From Lycorma delicatula (lineage: Eukaryota > Arthropoda > Insecta > Hemiptera > Fulgoridae), in assembly GCF_047948215.1 (NCBI RefSeq), contig NC_134464.1, positions 33,727,020 through 33,791,019 of the forward strand: a stretch of 64,000 nucleotides of DNA, written 5' to 3'. This document shows, piece by piece, positions 35,063-44,585 of this stretch (position 1 is the stretch's first letter; each line of letters opens with the position of its first letter). The position numbers and the translations under genes are program-made. The notes under the pieces are model-generated. The model ran no database searches and was not told the origin of the DNA. It was given only the letters and a program-made list of their open reading frames with translations.

Positions 35063-36738
35063 GATAATTTAATTAATATTACTTTTTTAAATACATACTG
35101 GTTTTAAATCATAAATGAATTTTCCTATAAAGTTGGAATTATTAATTTATTTTTTTATTAATTTGTGTTATAAATACGTAGATTATTTACCAAATAGTAA
35201 AACACATTTTATCAAATCTAATTAATTAGATTATTAACATTGCTAGATATAATATTAACATAATAATTAGAAGAATTTTTATAACATATAACGGTTTCTC
35301 TCTCATTTTTATGACTTGTAGAGAACTTAATGTTCGTGAAAATTTGTTTTTCAATATTATTTTAATTTTTGAATTAAATGACAAATACTGATTCAGACTT
35401 TTGGAATACATTTTTTTTTTCAGAATAGGTTAATAAAATAAACAAGTTTGTCGTTAAAGTGGTTGATTACAAATTGGTGATCTTTCTTTCTAATTAGGTT
35501 TTTAATTTCTTTTAAAAGTACGAGTATTTTTGTTAGATTTTACATTTAATACTTTAGTATTCAAATGAGAGCAAGTGAGAAATGAGAGGAATAACTTACC
35601 TGGAATTGATTTTCTATACGACAAGTTTAATTAAACGAGTTATCCCTTATTTACGGTATATAGAAATCATGTTTTGATTTTTACGTAGTTTTAATTTTTA
35701 TTTTAAAATGGAATCAAATTTTAACTTCCTGTTGTACTTTTTTTTGCTAATCAACAATATATTTTTATTTTCTGTATTTAAGTTTAGTTATTTATTTCAA
35801 ATTTTATATTATTAAAATTTTTTTAACATCACTTTGTTTGACGTTTAGATAAATTAATAAATTATATTATATATTTATTAAATGAAAAGATTCTGTATTC
35901 AAAGAATTTTTCAAAAAGTTGTAATTTTTTAAATTTAATAATATTATCACTTATATTAATTAACATATTTTACAGAAATAAAAAAAATTGTTATCAAATA
36001 AATATTATTTAAATAATAAACGTTCTTTTAAAATTACTTATATACTTATTCTAAAAATTATAAGTTGATCCTAAATACATTCACAAAAAAAATAATTGAT
36101 TACGTTGTGAAAACAACCAACCCTGTCGGAAATCGAACAAAATCTTTCTTTTTTTTAAAACTTTGACCATGCATTCTTTCATATATTACGATTAAAAAAA
36201 TAAATATATAAGATTATTTGTTAAAAACGTAAAACACCGGTAAAAAAATGTATATAAATAAGTATGAAATATATTAATTGAAATATACAAGAAAATGTTC
36301 TTAAAAAATGTATGTATTAAGCTAAACAATTAAAGTAATATATAGTTGGAAGTAGATTTTATTTTCTGGTTTTATAAAAATAATTTATAAGTTGAAAACA
36401 GAAATAAAAAAATTGATATGTAAATAATAATAATAATAAATTAACTTTTTTTTATATTAATAATATTTTATTATAAAAAAGTTCTTTATAGAAAAAAAAA
36501 TGTAAAAGTTTGAAATAGTTTCTTACAAAAAGTATAAATGCTACAATTTATTCATTATGTATAAATAGAGATTTGATTATATTTAAAACCCTTTGTTGTT
36601 TTCTTTGAAATACTCGAAAGTCCTAAATTTAATTTTTACTATAATCATGCTCCGATTTTATCTGTTACATAATTTATTTTAAGCTGAAATCTTTAAAAAT
36701 ATTTTCTTGGAATATTAACTATCCCTTTTCCTTCTTTT
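35063..36738. other. AT-rich intergenic sequence
   Basis: No gene or repeat with defined ends. Confidence 0.5.
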
Positions 36739-37087
36739 TTTGATTATAAATAAAGTAATTTCTAAAAAAAATTAACTATTTAAAAAAATTTCTTAATTAC
36801 AAATTTAAAAAAATATGATTTATGTATTTTTTTTTTGTTTAACTATAACAGAATTTTATATTTAAAATTTTTCACTATTTAATATTATTAAGTAATTTAA
36901 ATTGGCCGCCTTTGATTATAAATAAACTAATTTCTAAAAAAATTAAACTATTTTTAACTATTTCAAAAAATTTCTTAATTACAAATTGAAAAAAATATGA
37001 TTTATATAATCTCTTTTGTTTAACTATAGAATTTTATATTTAAAATTTTTCACTCTTTAATTTTATTAAGTAATTTAAATTGGCCGC
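36739..37087 (+). repeat. Two-copy tandem repeat, unit about 172-177 bp
   Basis: TTGATTATAAATAAA at 36,740 recurs at 36,912, and AAGTAATTTAAATTGGCCGC closes both units (ending about 36,910 and 37,087). The copies are highly similar apart from small indels in A-runs. Confidence 0.85.
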
Positions 37088-37440
37088 CATTACATAATAC
37101 AAAATTTATTATTTAACAAAGAATATATTAAATTATAATAAATGAGTTTTTAATACTGATGTTTTATATGATCAGTTTTAACTAATAATGATGGTTCAAA
37201 TCAATGAAAAATTTCTTGTTACAAAAAATGTTTATTTTATATTTCTGCTTTGGGGTTGGCTTTACTTAATATTATATACATATTTAGATATTTATACTTT
37301 TGACAGACTTATAGCAATATTTTTTTAAAAAAATTAACTTTTTAATCAGTACTAAGTAAAATAAACAATGAGTCATGTAAAAAAAATATTATTTTCTTAT
37401 ATACATATGTAGAAGGGGGAAGTAACTCATATAAACTTAC

Positions 37441-37710
37441 CTGCGAGGTACTGGACGTATCGCCGCGACAATGTCTTGCCGGCGACTGACGCTCTGAGTG
37501 GAAAAGCAAAAGGCGCAGACGCCTGCCCAGCCACCTGTCGCTCCCTAATCAATAGCGTGAGTGAGCTACATACATTTCAAAACTAACCCGGCACGGCACA
37601 GAAACTCGGTCCCAAAAAACCAAAACGCAACGCCCTCCCCTTTAGCCATCTTTACTACTTAGTTTGTTACTATCTAACCGACTCCCACACCCCTCCGCAG
37701 CAACCACACT
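37441..37710 (-). promoter_or_regulatory. Candidate host first exon and promoter
   Basis: A GC-rich block in AT-rich surroundings. On the minus strand it ends in CTCGCAG|GTAAGTTTATATG, a full-consensus splice donor (GT at 37,440-37,439). Upstream on that strand an arthropod-type initiator TATCAGTG lies at about 37,714-37,707, with TATATA about 35-40 bases before it. ATG at 37,649 sits in a good context (AAAGATGG) but opens only 27 codons, ending at 37,566, so it would be an upstream ORF. The exon would then be mainly 5' UTR. No similarity to other parts of the window. Alternatives: an unrecognised transposon end or a chance donor. The rest of the gene would lie at lower coordinates or beyond the window. 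Confidence 0.35.
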
Positions 37711-38261
37711 GATACTAAAACCAACAGGTAGTTTGTTGATCTGTGTATATAAAATCTACCATAACTATTGTACAATCTACATAGCCACCTGTCGCTTTTA
37801 GATATATATTGATGAAATTATATTTTTAAATAACTAAAATTCTTTTTGTAATATTAATTCAGAAATAAACTAAAAAGGAATTGTTCGATTTATATTCCAA
37901 TATTCTATAAAGAAGATAAACCAACAGGTTGCTCTTCTTCCTTTTAAAATATTGAATATCTTATTTATTAAATCATTCATCTTTATAAACATTCATTTTA
38001 AATTATTTAAAATAACAACAGCTTAAACAGAAATAATTCATAAAACCTAAATTAAAATATATTGTTAAGTAAAGAAAAATCTCGTACCTTATTCAGTTAG
38101 ATATTTCAATTACAAGCTCTATTTCCCTTTACTACATACATCAACAAGTTGTTTTACCTATATCAATATTACAATCCACTTCCATTTCCTCCTTCCATCT
38201 CTTTACTACTCCCACCTGTAAATTTTCTATTTCTCCCTCCAGTACCAGTACCACCTGTCGC
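37531..38261. promoter_or_regulatory. Cluster of CCACCTGTCGC motifs
   Basis: The 11-mer CCACCTGTCGC occurs exactly three times: 37,531-37,541, 37,785-37,795 and 38,251-38,261, all in one orientation. A fourth partial copy CCCACCTGTAA lies near 38,212, and there are two AACAGGT words (37,723 and 37,922). The core CACCTG is an E-box of the kind bound by Snail-type zinc fingers and some bHLH factors. The stretch 37,800-38,349 around it is otherwise AT-rich and unassigned. Inference: a possible cis-regulatory module for the adjacent candidate exon. Confidence 0.4.
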
Positions 38262-38535
38262 GCTATCATCATGTAATCAAATATCAACAGATAATTCTTC
38301 GATCGTTCTTAATATTAAACACGTAACCATATAAAAATACTTATGAATAAATCTAATATATTTACTTATTATAAGGATGTACTTCCTTGTACGCCTATTA
38401 AATTATATACACGTTTTTTAAACTGAAAAGTACATAAAATTTTATTTCATTAATAAATTCTGATATTTTTTCATATATATTCTTTTTATTGTTATTATTG
38501 AATAATTATTTATCGTAAATATTTCTTTTACAATC

Positions 38536-40072
38536 AGAGGTTAATAACAATTGTTAATAAATCAATATTTTTAAACTAAAAAAAAAGTTAAAAAAAAGTA
38601 GATGAAGTCCAGTTCAACTCGAAGTTCCTTCTTCCCGTTGTAAGATCCAAATATATTTTTTTCTCAATAACAATTATAATTTCAATCTGTTCCACAAAAC
38701 AAATATTAATAACAAATAAAAAAAAACAAAGAGAAGTAACAAGAAATTAGATACGACAACACTAAACTTGACGGTATTAGATTCCAAACTTTTACGCAGA
38801 CCCTAAGTCGAGTACATGGGTTCGTTTCAACCGTCGGACGTCTCTGCTGTTATCGAGTAGATTAATTTTAAAGTGGTTTACAAGATTCTCAAACCTCTGC
38901 AAGTATTTGACATTGCGCTGTTGTGCAATCTCACGAACCGATAGAAGCTCCAGATAATCCTGAACCAGGATTATCCTCGTGAACCACGGAGCTTCGGCAA
39001 TTACCCTCGCTACTTTGTTGTGAAATCGTTGTATAATTTCCAGATTACTAGTAATACCCGTTCCCCACAATTCTACACCGTACGTCCAGATTGGGCACAG
39101 GAGAGTCTTGTAAATTAAGATCTTATTTGATAACGTGAGGCCTGAGTTCCTCCGTAGCAGCTGATGATGTTCCCTGTACCTTGCGTTTAACTATTTCCTC
39201 TTCATCATCATGTGACACTTCCAGGTCAAACGCCGATCTAGGTGAAGTCCCAGATACCGCACAGTCTCCGTTTGAGAGATCAAAAGACCATCGAAGTACA
39301 CACCAGAGGTTAATAACAATTGTTAATAAATCAATATTTTTAAACTAAAAAAAAAAGTTAAAAAAAAGTAGATGAAGTCCAGTTCAACTCGATGTGCCTT
39401 CTTCCCGTTGTAAGATCCAAATATATTTTTTTCTCAATAACAATTATAACTTCAATCGGCTACACAAATCAAACATTAATAACAAATAAAAAAAAAGAAA
39501 GAGAAGTAACAAGAAATTAGATACGACAACACTAAACTTGACGGTGTTAGATTCCAAACTTTTACGCAGACCCTAAGTCGAGTACATGGATTCGTTTCAA
39601 CCGTCAGACGTCTCTGCTGTTATCGAGTAGATTAATTTTAAAGTGGTTTACAAGATTCTCAAACCTCTGCAAGTATTTGACATTGCGCTGTTGTGCAATC
39701 TCACGAACCGATAGAAGCTCCAGATAATCCTGAACCAGGATTATCCTCGTGAACCACGGAGCTTCGGCAATTACCCTCGCTACTTTGTTGTGAAATCGTT
39801 GTATAATTTCCAGATTACTAGTAATAGCCGTTCCCCACAATTCTACACCGTACGTCCAGATTGGGCTCAGGAGAGTCTTGTAAATTAAGATCTTATTTGA
39901 TAACGTGAGGCCTGAGTTCCTCCGTAGCAGCTGATGATGTTCCCTGTACCTTGCGTTTAACTATTTCCTCTTCATCATCATGTGACACTTCCAGGTCAAA
40001 CGCCGATCCAGGTGAAGTCCCAGATACCGCACAGTCTCCGTTTGAGGGATCAAAAGACCATCGAAGTACACA
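38536..40072. repeat. Tandem duplication, two units of about 770 bp
   Basis: Unit 1 starts at AGAGGTTAATAACAATTG (38,536) and unit 2 at the same words (39,305). The units stay aligned to about 39,303 and 40,072 with only a few differences, such as a one-base poly-A change. Each unit joins family A sequence (about 120 bp) to the LINE 3' end (about 650 bp). The duplication therefore happened after the LINE had inserted. Confidence 0.92.
38792..39303 (-). pseudogene. Jockey-like RT C-terminus, duplicated copy
   Basis: In minus-strand frame: FDGLLISQTETVRYLGLHL, TYGVELWGTGITSNLEIIQ, FHNKVARVIAEAPWF, NLLDNSRDVRRLKRTH and a normal-looking end VLDLGSA-stop. These are the thumb and C-terminal blocks of jockey-clade LINE polymerases. 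One in-frame TAG lies near 39,190 (after MKRK). The 5' part is absent because the duplication breakpoint cuts it at 39,303. Confidence 0.85.
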
Positions 40073-40190
40073 CTGGGACAGTCACCTCTCCGCATGGCGA
40101 ATCTGACGTACCTCGACTTACCCTGATTAACCTTAATTCTCCACTTTTTCTGCCACACGCACATACTATCAAACACCATTATTAATATTT
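39425..40190 (-). mobile_element. Jockey-like LINE, 5'-truncated (copy J3)
   Basis: 766-bp insert between duplicated target words GATCCAAATAT (39,414-39,424 and 40,191-40,201), with its A-rich 3' end on the left. The minus-strand coding part 40,190-39,604 gives KWRIKVNQGKSRYVRFAMRR, GLLIPQTETVRYLGLHLDRR and ELWGTAITSNLEIIQRFHNK. It is one frame broken by TAG near 39,961 and TGA near 39,604. Its 3' UTR lacks about 190 bp present in J1 and J2. Confidence 0.88.
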
Positions 40191-40538
40191 GATCCAAATA
40201 TTTTATTAATTATAATTTTGGACACTTTTGATTTAGTCGATTCCAATCAAAAGGAGATGTGCACAGTTAGATGTTACAACAGTTCTAAATCCAAAATTTC
40301 AATATCCTACTGCTAATCGTTTTTTTTTTTTTTTGGTTTTACGAGATACATACGTACGCTGAAACTAGTCAAAATGGATTCAGGGATGGTCAAAATGAAT
40401 ATTTCCGTTGAAATACTGAAAACCGAAATTTTTCGCGATCACAGTACTTCCTTTACTTTGTATAAGGAAGTAAAAATACAAAACTAAATAAAATTATTTT
40501 ATGAATACAGCAAACTTAGTATGAAAAATAACAAAAAT

Positions 40539-40925
40539 TCAATGAACGGAAAATAGGAAAATATGAAATAATGAAATAAAAATACAATGCATGTTGAATA
40601 CAATCTTGTTTGTTTGAAAGTGCAAACGATTTAGATGTATTACAAAATACTTACATATGATAAGGAGTAAAACAGTATTTATGCAATGGTACTCTGCACA
40701 TTGCCTATGTAGTTCTTTCTTTTGTACATCGTCTTCTGAAGTGGCCTTCCACTGGCAAATGGTCTCCAACATTTTAGACTGCTCAGATGGATGGCCACTA
40801 CTGTACTGTAAAGTTAAACTTTCGTTTCACTTACAACTTTCTTTACAAGCGGTTATCAGTTTTTCTGCAAGAGATATCAAGTACTGCTTCAGTGTAACAT
40901 TTTTATTTTTACTTCAATGAATTAG
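40539..40925 (-). other. Coding-like segment, unrecognised
   Basis: A minus-strand frame reads AEKLITACKES..., then after a break MLETICQWKATSEDDVQKKE and LHRQCAEYHCINTVLL. Codon content looks protein-like and the GC is higher than nearby. Consensus-like donors (GTAAGTATTTTG near 40,652; GTAAGTGAAACG near 40,840) are present, but I see no consistent gene model. It lies just downstream, on the same strand, of the piggyBac N-terminal relic, so it may be part of that element's altered ORF. No domain recognised. Confidence 0.3.
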
Positions 40926-40950
40926 ATCCAAGAGTTTAACACTCATCATC

Positions 40951-41140
40951 AACAATCTAAAAAATACTTTTCTCCACCACTAGAAGTATCACTTATGAAA
41001 CCGTCTGATTCTTTGCTATCGTTCTGACCTGGAACTTATGTCTCATCTTCACTTTTATCATCAGAAAAATCTGTATCATTCTCTTATTCTTGTAAAATCT
41101 TCTCCAGCTCTTCATTGGAAAATAGCCGTTTACCAGTCAT
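40951..41140 (-). pseudogene. piggyBac-type transposase, N-terminal relic
   Basis: Starts at ATG 41,140: MTGKRLFSNEELEKILQE, then an acidic region ENDTDFSDDKSEDET and SDTSSGGEKYF. The short basic start followed by an Asp/Ser/Glu-rich stretch is characteristic of piggyBac and PGBD4-like transposase N-termini. Two TAA codons interrupt it (after LQE and after EDET). The catalytic domain is missing here. A separate C-terminal piggyBac relic lies 7 kb away at 48.2-48.8 kb on the same strand. Confidence 0.6.
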
Positions 41141-41199
41141 TGATGTATTTATAAAAAAAAATAAAATAAAAATTTTAAAAAGTTATTTAATATGAACAA

Positions 41200-41660
41200 A
41201 ATCCACATAAAAAAAAATACCAGTGGGACAATGTGTCCCATGAAACTAAACCACTGGGACGTAATTTCCTAGCTGAAATAAAAAAAATAAAGAAAAAATT
41301 TTACTTACTAGATTTTTGATGATGGATGGTGTAACAACAGATAGACTTACACAACTCATGCAATAGACGCTCAGCTAAAAACGAATAGCAGTTATAAAGA
41401 TATAACAAGAAATATTGCAGATCAAAAGTCACCAACTGGTAGCAAAAAAGATGCTCCCACCTGTTGGTGAAAATAAAAAGTATAACTACAGCTCATATGA
41501 TCTAAATGAAGTAGCATACCAGTGGGATATGTGAATAGCCCCGTAAGATCTACATGGACCCATCAGTATTTTTCTAAAGTATCATGGGACTATATGTCCC
41601 ACCAGGTATAAATAAAAATATGACCGGATGGGATTATATATCCCGTTGGAAACTGAATAT
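41200..41660. repeat. Array of TGGGAC..GTCCCA palindromes upstream of the piggyBac relic
   Basis: Three imperfectly spaced palindromes: TGGGACAATGTGTCCCA at 41,224-41,240, TGGGACTATATGTCCCA at 41,585-41,601 and TGGGATTATATATCCC at 41,629-41,644. Half-sites include CACTGGGACG near 41,252 and CAGTGGGATATGTG near 41,520. They lie 5' of the transposase relic on its strand. Inference: terminal or subterminal inverted repeats, where a piggyBac transposase would bind. Confidence 0.55.
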
Positions 41661-41914
41661 TTGTTGATCGATAAATAATGATAATGATTGTTTGAATGAT
41701 GCAAACAATTATATTAAAATTTCATCGAATTTCATAGAGATTAAAATAATTGACCATTTCCTAGTTGAAAAAAAATCATTTGAGGATAAATGTAGGATAA
41801 TTTCTAACCTATTAATGTAAATTGCCTGGATTATTATCATAAATTTTAATCAAACATACATAAAAAAAACTTATATTTTTAGTTTTTCGAACATGGCATG
41901 TTTGGTATAATAAC

Positions 41915-42165
41915 TATTATATATTATTTTAAAAAACAGCTTATCAAAATCCAGTTTAATTTCCTCGAGCACTTTCGGCTATTCTGCCGTCCTCAAGAGT
42001 AATATAACTATGATTAAAATTATAAAACTTCTATAATTTAATTATATATATGTATAATTTTAATCATAATTATATTCCTCTTGAAGATAGTAAAACACCA
42101 AATAGCGTTCGAGGAAAGTAAACTGGAATTTGGTAAGCTATTTTTTTTTTTTAAATTATATATAA
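41915..42165. mobile_element. Palindromic foldback element (about 250 bp)
   Basis: CAGCTTATCAAAATCCAGTT (about 41,938) pairs with the AACTGGAATTTGGTAAGCT side (about 42,125). Inside, TTTCCTCGAGCACT / AGCGTTCGAGGAAA and ATGATTAAAATTATA / TATAATTTTAATCAT also pair. The centre is an AT-rich loop near 42,040. No ORF. Confidence 0.72.
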
Positions 42166-42842
42166 CTTATTTTTAACAATTTAAAAAAATATATAAATGT
42201 ATTAATAATATTTCTGTGGTTAAGGTTGAAAATCATTTTAACTTTTTGGTTAAAATAGTCATTCAGAAAAATACATATAGTTTACTTAATAAAATTTCTG
42301 AAAAATGAAATGAAAACGTAAAAGAAAATTTTTCAAAATTCATGTTTTATTTATTTATATGTTTTCTTCATTTTAAGTCAATAAACTGAAAATTTTTAAT
42401 TAAAAAAAAGTTAAAAAATTAAAATTTAAAATGGTTAAATCTAGGATGGGAAACGTTTCCCAAAATATTTTTAATTTTATAAATTCCAATAATCAATGGT
42501 ATTTTTGATGAGCAAAAATAAAATGCACATGAATTTTATTTTTATTTCTAAAATAAAATACTCTTTGACGTAATCAGTATCATAAAACCTCCCATTTCTA
42601 TACGTTTGATTGAGATAATACACCTAAGACATAATACATTACACCAAATTTCATCACTATAGCTACAATTGTTTCTAAGTTATAAAGGCAATTAGAGACA
42701 AACAAACACATTCACGTATTAATGAATAAATAAAAAAATTATATATAAAATATTTAAAACTTTTGGGTAGGAATAAATTTTGATCGATAGAAGCAATTTC
42801 TATATTTATTTTACGGTGTAATAGTTGTGTAAATATGTAATA

Positions 42843-42898
<56 letters not shown>

Positions 42899-43140
42899 AT
42901 TATTATTATTATTATTATTATGCAATTTCTAATACTATACATTTACGACAGAAAATTGAAAATGAGTATTATTCTCTTATTAGCATTTAGCTCCTTCAAT
43001 TCACAACTTACTTTACACATTGCTAAACTATTAGTGAACATAACATGATTTTTTGCTAATACATACTTTTTTTATGAATAATTCAACACAGAGAAGCTTA
43101 CACGCGAGAATATGGAAATTGAATTTTCTAACGTATCAAA
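42166..43140. other. AT-rich sequence with compound microsatellite
   Basis: (AT)n at 42,845-42,893 runs directly into (ATT)n to about 42,921. The rest is without genes or recognised repeats. Confidence 0.6.
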
Positions 43141-43211
43141 ATGCCATGTCTGATCAGGATTCGAACTGGGAACCCCCGGATGAAAGGACGAGACCTTTTC
43201 GCCACGAAGAT
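43141..43211 (-). mobile_element. SINE S2 fragment
   Basis: In reverse: CTTCGTGGCGAAAAGGTCTC, CTTTCATCCGGGGGTTCCC, AGTTCGAATCC and CAGACATGGCAT match the tRNA-like head of the S2 SINE at 19,717. Only about 70 bp remain. Confidence 0.72.
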
Positions 43212-43258
43212 TGGAATTTCAGCGTACAATAATAAAATAAATCACATATATTTTTATT

Positions 43259-43567
43259 ACCCACTGGACTGTTCTAATGGTTAACTCGTAGTAGAAAATC
43301 AGTTTTACATTTGATTTTCGAAGTTGAAAGTTCTGATGTTCAATCCTATTAATATTTAGTTACTTTTATACGGATCTGAATATTAGACAGTGAATAATGA
43401 TGTACTTTGGTGGTTAGAGTTTAATGAACTACATGTCTCAGGAATGATCGGCCTGAATCTATACGCTTCATTTATATGCAAACATATCATCCTCATCTCA
43501 TTAGGCGGTGAAATCTTTCCTTATTACTAGTTAAACAGATTGCAACTTATACATTAGGAAAAAAAAT
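43259..43567 (+). mobile_element. Old SINE S1-related copy
   Basis: ACCCACTGGACTGTTCTAAT head, AATGGTTAACTCG, GATTTTCGAAGTTGAAAG, TATACGGATCTGAATATTAG, ACATGTCTCAGGAATGATCG and a tail GCAACTTATACATTAGG plus poly-A. Shares subfamily-specific words and tail with 34,728-35,062 rather than with the young S1 copies. Confidence 0.72.
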
Positions 43568-44585
43568 ATATTTGTATTAAAATTTTTACATTTTTCTGTG
43601 TTTTTAAATTTATTCAGGAGTTGAATAGACATTTAAAAAAAAAGTTTTCAAATCTTAAACTTTTTAAAAAATTTTAACTTAATGTAAATATATAAATTAA
43701 TAAAATATCTGTCATAAAAAGGATAAACCTAATGTAAATGTCACTTTTTATTTTATTCAGGAATATGAAAGATGGGAATTGAACAAAATATTTTTATGTT
43801 TCAAGTTCTGAAATTTATTAGGAGCAGAAGTAAATGGTTACTGACGTTTGGTAACATTAAGGTTTTAACACCAATACAAATAGACTAAGAAATTTTATTT
43901 TCTAATAATAGTTTAGTTATCAGTTTTAATTTTCTCGATATGCATAATGTGTTCTAAACTTTTACAAATAACCTTTTTTTTTTCATTTTATATTTACTGT
44001 TTTCTTAATGTTTAGTTTTAACATTAAAAAAAAGAAACAAATTGACAAAGTTCTCATTAAAATTTTTTAATTCTATTTTTCATTTAATTTGCAATAACAT
44101 GAACTGATGCATGAAACATTTCCGTTATGTAGAGGAAATGATACATTTCTTACAAGTATTTCTATAAATAGCATATTATCAATAAGCACTAATGTTGCTT
44201 GAGCTTCAAATAATTCAAATAATTATTAGATTGTCTGTTATTCATCAACAGAGACATGCACTTTTACTGCGTTAAAAAAATACGATAAAATAGATTTTTT
44301 CCGACCAAGAAAGAATTTTGTTTATGAACTAAGAAGGTTATATTCTGATAAACGACATATTCTGATATGATAAACGACATTTGAAACATAGAACTGGTGC
44401 TATAAAACTGACTGCTACAATACTGACCTTTAACTTCTTCTGCTTGTCCATAGTTTAGGTGATGTAATTTAAAACTATTTTCTATTAATAAATAAATATT
44501 TTAATAATTAAAAATAAAACAGTTACGGCAGTTGGGGCTTAATTATGTTTGATAGAGATAAAAATCCCTTTTGTGATTATTTTTA
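43568..44585. other. AT-rich intergenic sequence
   Basis: Nothing recognised. Confidence 0.5.

Larger units (their letters stand above)
38350..40472 (-). mobile_element. Family A element, copy 4, with LINE insertion and duplication
   Basis: The left end TACTTCCTTGTACGCCTATT and right end TCGCGATCACAGTACTTCC plus CTTTGTATAAGGAAGT match the other copies. Its sequence is interrupted at GATCCAAATAT by a jockey LINE, and part of the element plus part of the LINE is then duplicated in tandem. Confidence 0.72.

Noticed and set aside
37431..37460. Plus-strand ACTTACCTG resembling the 5' end of U1 snRNA
   Set aside because: Only the splice-donor-complementary 9-mer agrees; the following bases do not resemble the conserved U1 stem. 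A splice donor on the opposite strand explains the word better.
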